The notes under the pieces were generated by a model. That model had not been told where the DNA came from. It saw only the letters and a list, made by a program, of their open reading frames with translations, and did not search any database. This document shows, in pieces, positions 43,208-54,200 of a DNA stretch of 64,000 nucleotides; positions within the stretch are counted from its first letter, which is position 1, and each line of letters begins with the position of its first letter. The position numbers were made by a program, and so were the translations under genes. The DNA is taken from contig OX485805.1 of NCBI GenBank assembly GCA_950295325.1, positions 37,991,501-38,055,500 of the forward strand. The letters run 5' to 3'. Source of the DNA: Polytrichum commune. Lineage: Eukaryota; Streptophyta; Polytrichopsida; Polytrichales; Polytrichaceae.

Positions 43208-43959
43208 TTTGGTTCTCATGTAAACTGCACGCTTGTGGAAAAACGCTGCCCAGGTGAGACTGTCGAAGCTACCGAAAGCTCTCCGGCGACTCAAAGAATT
43301 CGCTGAAAATCCAATCCTTCATCATCTTCTAATCGGAAAAGACCATTAGATCCATCTCTCAAAACAACCAGGGTCCTCTCCCCGCAAATTTGGGATCTTT
43401 GGAACAATCTCATCCAATTTGCACTTTTCTACAATCAAAAGCCCCCTGGGGGCCTTACGGTCCTTTAGGGGTTAAAATGCTAAAATGCTATTGTTTCAAA
43501 GTCTTTGGTGCCGTGCACAAGGCGCCAATTCGCTCCGCTATGTGCATGGTGGATGTCCAGGTAATCCCCTGCAGTTGGTCAGCGGGGGGCACATTGAAAC
43601 CACTATGGCAGTGGCTAATACGCTAGGCTTGCGGGCTACGTCCGCCTCTGCCTTCCCACTGCCTTCTTAAATTACTGCATCTCATGAATTTTCACACAAG
43701 TAAATTCCTACAATACGACAGTCAATGACGGTTTTTTTTTAGGCCCTAATACATAAAATAAAACATATTGAGGTCTAGCTACTCTTGCATATTTTACTTG
43801 CCTTGATGGTGTTCAATCAAAATGTCTTTAACAATAGAGTGAATAATTCTAGTTTTTCTCGCCTTTACGATGGCCTTCTTGACGTTTTCACTTCATAGAA
43901 CATGTATGAAACCAATATTAGAATTATTGGAGTTTAGTATTGGAATTCGATATTTTTCA
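43208..43959. other. No supported gene
   Basis: The 43390-43670 part has moderate GC and two overlapping ORFs (78 and 61 codons) without recognisable content. Confidence 0.35.
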
Positions 43960-44860
43960 ATTGTTGTGGTTAATTTTTGGATGCGACATTTTTTACAAAG
44001 ATTGTGGTGAATTGAGCCTAAACAAAACATCCATTATAATGTAGGAGATGGCGATATATGGTATAATCCTCCGGACATGTTGAACCGTAAATACCGGAAA
44101 AGTTATAAAATAAGTTTTATGACATTTGAACATTTGATTTCAAAGCTTACATGATTTTTACGTTCCACTACTAATATATTTGTGAGGCCTCCTATACTCA
44201 TTCAGAAATAAGTATCATTGGTTGCATATCTATTAGCCCATGGTTATTCTTATAAAATCATGAATAATTTATATGGTTGTGGAGAGTCTACCATTAGAAA
44301 ATACATGTTTATTGTTTGTAGGTATTTTTTTGTCGAGATAAATTATTTGGTAAATATATTCACATACCTACAAAATATAATTTAGTTGATATTATCCGTA
44401 AGTTTCTTGATAATGTTGGTTTGCCTAAAGTGGTGAGTGTCATAGATGATATACACATTTTTTTTGTAATCTAGGTCTCAAAAGGGTTGACTTCTATGCC
44501 TTGTAATTTTTCCAATATAATTTTTTTATAATATCATATTGTAAGCGGTGTGAGATTCAGGAAGGTTTTTTTGGATTGTATATGTAGGCTCATCTAGTAG
44601 AGTATATGATGTTGGTCAGTTTACATGGCCTGAGATTTAAATGCAACTCAAAATACGGAAAATATTACCCGAATCATTTTTGGAGGTTTGTGGATTTGAA
44701 GTTCGACCGTACTTGCTTCGAAATTCGGCCTATCATAGTTGTCTATATATACTAAAGAATTTCAAGGTTAGTACCATTAATCCCAAGTTCTCGAATAAAT
44801 TTTTTTTTGATGAATTTGCCAATTTAAGAAGAATTTTAGTTGAACACGTTTTTTAAGTCT
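43960..44860 (+). pseudogene. PIF/Harbinger transposase pseudogene
   Basis: Frame fragments read, in order: FEHLISKL, then PPILIQK, VAYLLAHGYSYKIMNNLYG, CGESTIRKYM, FLDNVGLPKVVSVIDDIHI, and at the end PYLLRNSAYHSCLYILKNFK with FFDEFANLRRILVEHVF. This is the pattern of Harbinger/HARBI1 DDE proteins (a helical 'G.s...i...fg.g.sTv' segment, lP-x3-G-x-IDgthI, then lgDsaYp and fn..hs..R..VE). Many stops and frameshifts. The GAIDG motif is altered (SVIDD). Confidence 0.65.
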
Positions 44861-44899
44861 TTAAAAATTGATGAATTTTTTTTAAAATTTTCAATATGA

Positions 44900-45480
44900 A
44901 AATGGACAAGGCTACCATAGTTAGTCTTGCATATTGTCATCTCCATAACTTTAAATTTGTAAAATTTCTTCCGAACAAAATCTATTGTAAGAGGCTATGA
45001 CTTAGATTCCAATTTATTATTGTCTTCATATAGTTTGACAACAAAATTCAATTTCAACTTGTTAATTCTATAAGTAGACTCACAAAAATGATCCAATAAA
45101 ATTGTCGCATCACTAGCTAGTATTTTCCTCTTCATAGGTTGTCTTCTGACATCAGGCAAATTAACAACTATAGTTTTAGAAAATTCTTATTCTTCCTCTT
45201 AGATCTCATGTGTTTCTTTTTCCTCTTGATTTGGAGGTTATTCTTCTATTTCATATTTTTTTGTATTGTTCATACCACTAAGATTTCCATCAATCTTTGT
45301 TGTATCATAAAGTACCTCATCAATTATGTTGAACCAAATTTATTATGATTATGAATTATCACCCATAACATTGTGCATTTTCTACTTCTTATGATAATCC
45401 GCTTGAGGTTGTTTTACTTGTCTCTAACATAAGTCCAAGTTTTTCTTGCCTCACTAAAATGATCTTTCATAACCTACTCT
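44900..45480 (-). pseudogene. Possible Myb/SANT-like companion ORF of the Harbinger relic
   Basis: The complement of 45380-45480 reads KDHFSEARKTWTYVRDK followed by stop-broken text, and 45090-45160 reads MKRKILASDATILLDHF. PIF/Harbinger elements normally carry a second gene with a Myb/SANT-like DNA-binding domain. The match is weak and the frame is broken. Confidence 0.3.
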
Positions 45481-46639
45481 CTAATTCTCTTCCAATATAA
45501 CTATTTAAAAATAATTCTGTCATAACTTTCAATTCTGTCTTTCGTTAATTTTATAAGGTATTAGTAGCAACATGAGTTCACTTTCTTGCTAAAAGAGGTG
45601 ATGCAAGTATCATGGTCCCCAAAAAACCTAATATTTCCTCCATGATGAAAACAAACCCTAACTTGTGAGTAAGTACAAAAAAATCCCAATGTGTATATGT
45701 GAGTGTGAGAGAGTAGAAAAAAAAGGAGTCTGATAGTGTTGAAGTTATTATTAAATGTATTGCTGGAGTGAGTGTTGGGAGCAATGTAGGTGTTGGAGTA
45801 AATAGGGCACCGCAATAAGAAAGTTGTCAGGAAATTACCTAGCGTAGGGCGGCGAACTCGTGGCTGGCTGGCTATGGCGGACGGTCCGCTTCGCCACCCT
45901 CTGCAACGGAGGGAGAGCAGCTTACATAGAGCAACGATGAATTTCATCCACTCCACTAGGCGGAGAGGATGATCCCCGCTCATGTGCGTGGTGCTTTAGT
46001 CAACCACCTCTCTTGGCTTTTATTGCAGCTGTGATGACTGCAAGTACTCAACATCCAAAAAATTGTTGAAAGGGCCCTAGAAATAAAACTACGGGATGTT
46101 GGGAACTTAGTTTGAATCTAAGTCATCTTGCGTAGCTTTTCGAGCATTTGATTATTATATTACGAGGGCCCACAAAATGAGAGTTGAACGCTGAGTAATG
46201 TTATGTAAGGTTCGGTGTTGGTGTAAGATTAAGCTACCTTAATTAATGTTTTTTTTTAGACATTTATCCCATAAGAGATAAAATCATCCCAAGTTTGTTC
46301 TCCTTATAGTAACATAGGGCTTTCTTTCCCTAAAAAAAATAATTTTGTTGGATTTCATGCATGGCGTAAAGCTTAAAACCAAAACCAAAAATTGCAAAAC
46401 AAGGGAAGCCTAAGTTAAACTTGAATATGTAGAGGATGATTTCAAACAACATTTAAAAAGTATTATGTGATAAAAATTTGCATAGCACATGTGCATATCA
46501 TATTGATTGACCTATAAGAACATATACATACATATCACATGTGCACAACTTTCTAATCAACAAATATTAAAATGAACATAGGTGCTTGCACAAATACATA
46601 ACCTACAAAAACATATACTTGGCACAACGGACCGTTATC
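45481..46639. other. No supported gene; one foldback repeat
   Basis: A - strand ORF at 45561-45983 begins in a GC-rich part (45840-45983) that looks coding-like, but it runs into AT-rich repeat text and has no known domain. Bases 46080-46215 are another copy of dispersed repeat family B. Confidence 0.35.
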
Positions 46640-48497
46640 CTAAGGTTAAGCCCTTCACTCATCTATCCCTACCCTAAATACCCCTAATACATGTGCCTTG
46701 CATTAAAGAACTTCAATACATCCTTGAAGTTTTGCATATCTGCCGGACCCCATATTTATCCTAACCCCTTATCTACCGAATGTATGTAATTGGTAATTCT
46801 AACCTCTCTCACTTGGACAATCTTTAAACAATTCAAAAATTAGAGTTAGCTAAGGTTCTGGGGGCACTACCAATTCAACACTAACTATAAGGTAGATGGG
46901 TCTTGAAATTTGGTCGCTTTTTTTCCAGTTAGCCCACTTCTCTTAGGATATGAAACACAGAATAAATACGAGATAGGTGGCAAATCCAAATCAAGGTTGT
47001 AGCCACTTTCCTCATGATTTTCAAAGCTCGTATGAATATGTCATTCATTATCAAAGTGAAACTTTCCGTGCTCATTAAACGGTCGTATACATTCCCCCCA
47101 ATAATGTTGACTACCGAGCCTAGAATAATTACCATATACATTGAGTACTTAGTCCAATCTCTCCTAAACACATGTCATTTTGGTATGCATTGTTGGAGAA
47201 GCATCTAACCACACACCGTTGAAGCATATTAAGTGTTTGATTCTACAGTTTGATATCTTGAACGATGAGTAGTTGGTAAGTCTAATGTCCCGGACCGGCT
47301 CGACAATGTTTATAGAACTCAAATATCAGAGTGGCTACAGCTATGGGCAATGCCAGAACAGCAACGATGAGCGTAGTCCACCCAAGAGCACCACAAGGCT
47401 TCGCAGGATCACACACGGTCGGACAATAGCCGAAATCCTTCTGGCAACCCACACAATGTGCTTGATCGACCCCGCAATATCCAAACGGGCTGCAACAGTA
47501 GTTTGTGAATTGGCATTTGCCATTATTCATGCTGTGGTTACTTGGATCGATCCCACATCGGCCCAGCGCCGTGCTAGTTGGTCCCGGGGCTGCTGGTGTT
47601 ACTGCAAGATTTGTCGGTGCCGGTGCTGGTGCCGGTGGAGAAGAAGTGTTTGCATCGCATGCTCCTGGTATAGAGTAGTCAGGTTGACATGAGCTGGTAC
47701 CGCAATAGGATGGCGTGCTGCCGCAGTAATAGTAGTTTGAACAACAGGGAGCTGAAGGATCAGTGCAGTTGGATCCGTATGTGGCTCCGCAAAGGCTCTG
47801 AGAAGCTACTAGGGGCACCAGGGAGAGGAGGAGGAGGACTTGAATAAACTTCATCTCCGTAGTTCTTGGCTTCTGTATATCTCGAATGCGCAGAAATAGC
47901 AATATTAGATATGTGGACCTTATGTGATCGATCACTCTCCTTGATTCAATACCCAGATTCAAGTGGTGTGTGGTGCTTGCAGGAAATGAACGCATGCCAA
48001 AGAAGTGTTGTGCGTGATGAGACTGGACTCCAAGTTTGAAACTTGAAGTGACTAGTAGGTATGTTCGTGCTCGACAATTGCTTTAAAATCAACCTAAGCC
48101 TAGACTAGCTGGTGGACTGCAGTCATTTACGAGCCAAACGTCAGATGAGAACTTAACTATTCTCTCTGACAGCAAACACAAAGAATTGAAGGCACCTAAC
48201 GAAGGTTGTCAACAATATTGTTTGACTCCCTCTAACTTAACTTTCTCTGAATCCACCACCAAAAATGATTTCACCCACTCACTCATATCTAAATCTCCTG
48301 ATTCCACAATGACTTGCTCAAGTACGAGTGGCTTGTATATATTTCATGAGCTATGGCCTTGTGTGACGGTGGTCTCAGAGATGACGGTGACAAGACACGT
48401 TACAATTGACTTGGCTGGCAAGTATAGATTGGTGCACACAATGACGAGAAACCTTGCAAATATTTCCGTCGGCAAGTATCCGCGGAATGGAGACAAA
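46640..48497. repeat. Segmental duplication, copy 2
   Basis: 46640-47225 matches 1-842 and 47340-48497 matches 2745-4057, in the same order and orientation. This copy lacks the MITEs and the extra remnant found in copy 1, so it is closer to the ancestral state. Continuity past 48497 shows what may be missing in the assembly gap of copy 1. Confidence 0.85.
47282..47854 (-). CDS. Secreted two-domain hevein-like chitin-binding protein (copy 2)
   Basis: 190 aa from the ATG that starts the signal peptide (MKFIQVLLLLSLVPLVAS); the longer ORF upstream to 47995 is leader. ChtBD1 domains lie at about 22-66 (APCCSNYYYCG) and 100-148 (NYCCSPFGYCG). They are joined by a Pro/Ala linker slightly longer than in copy 1, with an extra PAPAP. 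The C-terminal region is hydrophobic at 160-178 (TLIVAVLALPIAVATLIF) and then ends FYKHCRAGPGH, so it looks more like a membrane segment with a short tail than a clean GPI signal. Copy 1 lost this tail by an earlier stop. Likely cell-surface or wall-located chitin binding; defence function is inferred. Confidence 0.82.
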   Translation of the reverse strand: MKFIQVLLLLSLVPLVASQSLCGATYGSNCTDPSAPCCSNYYYCGSTPSYCGTSSCQPDYSIPGACDANTSSPPAPAPAPTNLAVTPAAPGPTSTALGRCGIDPSNHSMNNGKCQFTNYCCSPFGYCGVDQAHCVGCQKDFGYCPTVCDPAKPCGALGWTTLIVAVLALPIAVATLIFEFYKHCRAGPGH

Positions 48498-48857
48498 GAG
48501 TAACCTTGCAAATAATTGCTTGGTTAGCAATGTGCACGTGGTGTGCAGATAATTATAAGTAAACCTTGCGAATTGGTCGGTGTCCACCGAGTTTCTTAAC
48601 AGTGCCACAGTCCGACTTTGAAAAGATCCCATGATAAGATTGAAGAAAACCCTCAGTATGGGAAGGAGGACTGGAGATTATGCCCTGGAAGTACCTTTAA
48701 ATGGGGTGTTAGTATGTTTTGTCGGTAGATATACCCAACCGAAAAGGATGGTGAAGGGCTCTCTCTGTCTCTCGTGCTTGCATGAACTATATAAGGTAAG
48801 TATCCCTAACAACATGTCAATGACACCCCCAAGTTCCAGGAAATTCATTTGGGACTC
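48498..48857. other. No supported gene
   Basis: A 76-codon ORF at 48631-48861 has no recognised content. Confidence 0.35.
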
Positions 48858-48985
48858 CTAAATATAATTGTGAGATGGTCGAAAAGCTATGCAAGGAGAC
48901 TCGGATTCAAATTGAACTCCCGAGTCCCAACATCTCACTATTATATTCTAAGGGCCCACGTCACTAAGTGATGTTATGTGAATGA
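48858..48985. repeat. Foldback repeat, family B
   Basis: The left side AATATAATTGTGAGATGG and the complement of the right side AGAATATAATAGTGAGATG form an inverted repeat around an interior shared with 22062-22200 and 46080-46215. Probably a small MITE or decayed foldback element; the extended flanks (gggcccac...tgatgttatg) also recur. Confidence 0.6.
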
Positions 48986-48993
48986 CGTTGAAA

Positions 48994-48997
48994 CGTC

Positions 48998-49028
<31 letters not shown>

Positions 49029-49040
49029 AACACACACAAC
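48994..49040 (+). repeat. (TA)n(CA)n microsatellite
   Basis: A run of 'atatatatatatata' followed by 'cacacacacacaca' with minor interruptions. Confidence 0.95.
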
Positions 49041-49059
49041 ACTGCAAAATGGGCAGGTG

Positions 49060-49242
49060 ATGATCCGAGACGACCTTGATCTACTGGATGATGGTGGAGA
49101 GATACCCTATCTCAAGGAAGAGGTTGGCGGTCCAATTCCCAGCTATGAAATCTCGTCTCTACTTGACATAGAGCTTGTCAAGTGGTCAACTGCCTCCTGT
49201 ACTTTGGCACTGGACTGTCGACCTTCTATCTCAAAAAAAATA
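49060..49242 (+). mobile_element. tRNA-derived SINE with 14-bp target duplication
   Basis: The body is about 183 bp. A box-A-like TGATCTACTGG is at 49077-49087 and a box-B-like GGTCCAATTCC at 49129-49139, then an unrelated part, then an A-rich tail (caaaaaaaataaaa). The direct repeat AAAATGGGCAGGTG at 49046-49059 and 49243-49256 is a perfect 14-bp target duplication, as left by LINE-type machinery. The apparent ORF across it is a chance product of the element. Confidence 0.82.
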
Positions 49243-49256
49243 AAAATGGGCAGGTG

Positions 49257-50942
49257 CACATGCGATGTTGTTGAGTTTGATTTGATGCACCTCAATGATA
49301 TATGTTTTGGATATTTGATAACTTAGTGTAACATTCTTTAGTCTCTTCAAAAAAATTTAATCTATATTTTAACCTAACATCCAACCATCTATGTAATGTT
49401 ACACTTGGCACCAGTATAGTTAGACAAAGATAGAAATAGAAAGCGAACAAGACATGGGGACTGAGGATGTAACGAGATTATCCCCTATGTGCATTTCATG
49501 TCCATATAATTGCACAAGCCGATACCTCGAGAGTAGATGTTGTAGGTACACTTGACCATTATGTATTAAGTGTGTGTGTTTGCAAGTAACCCTAAAGGCA
49601 ATGTATAGGTCCATACTTCATGTTAATGTTGGTGTATGTATAGGAAACAAGATTATTGAAATGATTAGAATTCTTGCAAACACAAATGGCATATACAAGT
49701 AAATTTGGACATATTTTCAAATCTTGGACTTGTTGGTTGCTTCAATTTTATCAATGGATTTGTTTATACACTTCTAATATACCCAAATTTTATGGGAGAC
49801 ATGTGTATCCTTTGTGATTAATTGAATGTTATGCAATTAAGTTATGATGGAAAAATAAAAAATATTTTTTAATGTTAAATCTATACAAATAAATGTTGAA
49901 CAATGAAAATATAATTAACACAAATGTTATAATATTATCATAATTAACTATACATATTCTATCAAAGGATCTTACCACACAATCTTATTGTAGAATTCTA
50001 GGATTGATCTTAACATGTTATAATTATGGACTTGGACTTAATCCAATTTTAATTAAATGCCAATTAGCATTTACATATCTTTTTATTTCTTATTAGAAAC
50101 TTTCCTTCACTAGTTACCTGGGTTGGTAAACCCAAAGCATAATGATAGTAAAACCTTACATGTATGGCAACTACTTACACCAACTACACGAGATGGATAT
50201 GTGTCCATGTGCCTTGTTGGCACAAACACATGATATTATAGTTTCCGCATCCATTTGGACCGGCGCCCTATTTAAGATGTGGACACCCGTGCCTAGGGCT
50301 GACATTAATGTGACTTATGGGAACCATCTGCAGCAAAGTTATAGTCTTCTGGGGGTGTCACTAGAGGAAAACCTGTCCAAATGAAACTTTCAGGGTTGCA
50401 AGAATCATAGTGGAAACAATCACCAATATCCGGCGGTAGCATTCAATCAGTGCAATCTTGATGGCCTGGTCAAAAGCCGGGCAATGTTCCCAATATCATT
50501 GTTTCATGCCCATTGGGTATTATATATATGGGTTACAATCAAAATTGTTAGGGTGAGGCATACTCTTTGTCCAATTTACCATAGTTGGTGGCATGGGTTG
50601 GGTTTAGGAACACTATATTCGTTATTTGGAGACTTTTTGTTAATTTTGAGACTATTTAAGGACGTGGCTTTCACATTTATAGGAATGAAAACACTACAAA
50701 TATGCTATGTTCCCAATATGGAAACAAATATGAAACTCAAATGCATGTAATTACACATATAAAAATAGGGAAATGGGACAATTACAACATTTGCATATAG
50801 GAAATCGATATCATATTCATTGAAGAGGGTCAAAATACAAAATGCAAGTGGAATATCCACTATTAGGCCAAAGCCCTAGAAACACAAATCCACATCTATA
50901 TGTATTTTAATATAGCCTATACATTTGGACCATGAATAGGCG
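49257..50942. other. No supported gene
   Basis: AT-rich. No ORF, TIR or tRNA recognised. Bases 50100-50400 have slightly higher GC but nothing assignable. The last 60 bp are likely 3' UTR of the gene that follows on the - strand. Confidence 0.4.
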
Positions 50943-51269
50943 TCACTCTTTTGTTTTTGAAATACTATTATTAGCCTTTGCGGCCGTTTCTTTTTCTTTT
51001 GCTTTCATGGCGTCCATGGCTCTAAATATCTCGGCTCCGCGACTGTAACCTTGTGTATTCCCATTCCCAGCCCTCGAATATATGCCATTTTCCCATATTG
51101 GCCGACCCCCTACCGAATAAGTGGAATACGAACGCGTTTGGGAAACCGAATGTCTTGCACTCTTTCGTAGGGCCAAACAACGATCAGACTCGCAAGTCGC
51201 AGTCTTCAGTGTTAGCCTATCCAATGACGGAGTGGAGGATGCACGTCCCACATCCATGTATATTGGGGT
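50943..51269 (-). CDS. Exon 6: C-terminal exon
   Basis: 108 codons plus TGA, starting after TTTCAG in phase 0. It reads TPIYMDVGRASSTPSLDRL and ends in a basic, Lys/Ala-rich helix (AMDAMKAKEKETAAKANN). No domain recognised. Confidence 0.45.
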   Translation of the reverse strand, partial: TPIYMDVGRASSTPSLDRLTLKTATCESDRCLALRKSARHSVSQTRSYSTYSVGGRPIWENGIYSRAGNGNTQGYSRGAEIFRAMDAMKAKEKETAAKANNSISKTKE

Positions 51270-54200
51270 CTGAAACAATGACCAAAAATATATATAACGA
51301 CGTGGGTTAGTATAAGTTACGGATGTAAGTCCGAAAAACCCAAGAATTTGAAATGCACTAAATTAATACGCGGACATCATGAACGAAAAATTTGAGAATG
51401 CCAATAGTGGGGCACCTTGGCCTTCGGGGCGGCGGTTTGATCTTCAGGGACATCGAGGGGAGTAGACACAAGCACAACCGGGACGTTCGTAAAGGCCGGG
51501 ACATCAATGTGGGGTTCATCCATGCAAAGACGCCTGGTCGACCGCGGGTTTCGAACGTGCTTCTCATTGCGGAGGGGAGATGGGGATGGGGGTAGAGCGT
51601 AATTGAGCTTTGCAACCTTTGGAGGAGGGCTATCGACAACTCCGTCTTCGAACCCCGAGTCTTTGGAGTAATCCACGGCAGAGGCGGCATCGACGGCCGA
51701 AAATTGAAATAGTGAAGGCATTGAAACGTCGGTCACACCAATGGAAGGGGAGCTGGGGCCCGGCTGAGATGTAGACATGCCATGTCTGAGACTTTGGGAT
51801 GCTTGGTGAGGCAACTAAGGCACAAAAATACATTTACAAAATAAGGAGAGAAATGTTAGATATAAACATGGAGAGTCCAAGTACGGAGCCAAAAAGTATC
51901 AAAGTTCTCATACCAATTTATTGAGTTCAGCAAAGCCGTACAACCTCCTAAATTCTGTATCTTTTGGGCCTAGAGGTCTATTGCCAATACGATTTGAGAG
52001 GACAAAATCCGGGACACTTCCGGAGTGATGGGCAAGCCTTCTAATGTAGGGTCCTAATTCTAACTCTAGGAAGTTGTCGTTTCTATCGCCCTCCCAAGGG
52101 TTCGGGAAAATGCAGTTGCCTGGGGGGTTGAGAACGCTCTTCGCCGGGCTGTCGTCAATGAGGAGCGTGTTCTCCGGAGTGGGCCAATAACCTTGGGGGA
52201 CCCCCTCCAACATCGGGACGCCCACCCAGAGGTTCTTCCTCAGCACCTTAAGGAATTGAGGTCCGGGGCCTCCTCCGACCTTGGGTACAATCTTGCCGCT
52301 ACGGTCATAAAGGTCATCGCAGTGTTCTTGACCGAGAAGCAAGCACGGCATTGCGAGTTCTCGGAAAAGGAAACTGACGACGGCCTTCGTGTTGTCCATC
52401 AGCATGGAGCTCCAGATGATGACATGGGCCAAGCCGAGGACCTCACGAAGGAAGCACCTCAAGCCGGGCCGGACGCGCACAACCTTCTTGTTAATTAGTG
52501 TATCGAAGCGCCCGCCGTAATCCATGTCTTGTGGAGTACGGTAGGGACCCTTGGACGCACTATTGGAGATATGTGTGGATTGACAAAGCACGCCATTGAG
52601 GTCAAATATTATGAAGTTTTTCCTCATGGGCTGGCTTGGTCTTTCGGCGGGGTTGCGACATATCTCCGACGGACCCTGTGATGGCACACACTACCTAGGT
52701 GAATGGCACTACCCAGGAAAACCAAATGACAAGCAAGCAAAAATGCAACAAAGAAATGCGAGGCAACAAGTATCCGAAGAACTATCCAGTTCAAAAAATT
52801 GTATTAATGTGTTTGGTGATATACATTTCGCGAATAATTTACATTGTCACTAAAGGTCTCTCCTAAGATTAATTGAGTCTACACTAGCAAAATTGGATCC
52901 GCCGCCGCGGGCGAAGTCGAGATTCGAACTCGAAAATATGCACACGCCACGAAAGTTGGCTGACTGGGAACTTACGGACGCGCGTCCGTAAAGAGGGAGG
53001 CATGCTCAAAGGTTGATTACCTCTTCAGCGGTGAGTTCCTCGCCGGCAGTGCCTCCCTCACCAGGCCCAGTTGCGGGGCCAGGTTCCGGACGCGCGTCCG
53101 TAAATTCGCCCTGCGTGTCTTCCACCACCAACAAATCGGCTCCACCTGCTTGCGACGCTTGCGTGCCGACGAAAGGTTGATCCTCATGCGAGGAGTCTTG
53201 GCCCCCCTGCATATGTACATCTTCATCGGCGAGGGGGGCGTCGCCGATGTTGACATCTTCATCGTCTCCTATGGCGGGAGGGGAGGGCTCTGGAGCGGCA
53301 GCAACCTGGGGAGGGGGCGGGACAACCAACGCGGGGGCCGTATAGGTGTGCTCCGGTATGTACACCGTGTGGCTGCTAGAAGGAGGGCGCACCAGAACGG
53401 GGGGCACGGACATGGCGGGCTCGGGAGCTGCATACACCACCTGGGGTCTTGCCTGCAAGCTTGCCATCATGCTCATGAATTGTTGGCTTTGAGCCAAGAA
53501 TTGTTGATTTTGAGCCATGAGGTCGGCATGCCTCCGAGCAGACTCCAACCTAGCTTGCTCCATCTCAGCTTGGATGGCGGCCATCTTCCTGGCGTGCTCT
53601 TCGTTGGCCTCCCGGAGCCGCATGTCAAGCTCTTCCTTCATCCTTTTCTCCATCTTCTCGTCCAGCTCGGAGACGGACATGGGCTCTCTCTTCACCTTGC
53701 CTGGCTCAGAAGGCAAGGCGGAGATGGAAGCGTACAGCCTCACCTCATCCTCGTCTTCATCTGAGAGTTCCAAGACGGCGCCTTCGGGGTATTCGTTGTA
53801 AGGCGTCTTGTTTCTCTGCCGCCGGCTTGCACGGTAGGAGTCGATATCGGGCCTCGATATCAACTCTAGCATATCTCTACCTTCCATGGGCGGGAGCGCC
53901 GCCTGCTCACTGGGCTCTCCCCCACCAGAGGACGCCGTGCATCCGGTTTCTGCAGCAAGGTCCGCATCCCTCTCCGCCATAAGCCTTGCAGCACGAGATG
54001 GGCCCGCAGTGGAAGGAAGCCCAACTCGAGAAGTGGGAGTCCCAAAGGGTGATAGACTAGGCGTATTATGAGGCACCCGAATTGGAGTGACGTAGGGCTG
54101 CGCCTCCTCTGCATCCATGTCGTCTTCACCCAGGAGATACGCCACGCGATCCACTGGATGACGAGCAAGACCGGGCAAGTCTTCCTGCCTGGAGGGCTGT

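Noticed and set aside
48982-49326. 114-codon ORF around 49100 that looked coding-like
   Set aside because: It lies across the SINE and its target duplications; the text is the chance translation of a tRNA-derived element.
52900-52940. A T-arm-like 'gagattcgaactcg' suggesting a tRNA gene
   Set aside because: No matching acceptor stem, D-arm or anticodon arm could be drawn; short similarity only.
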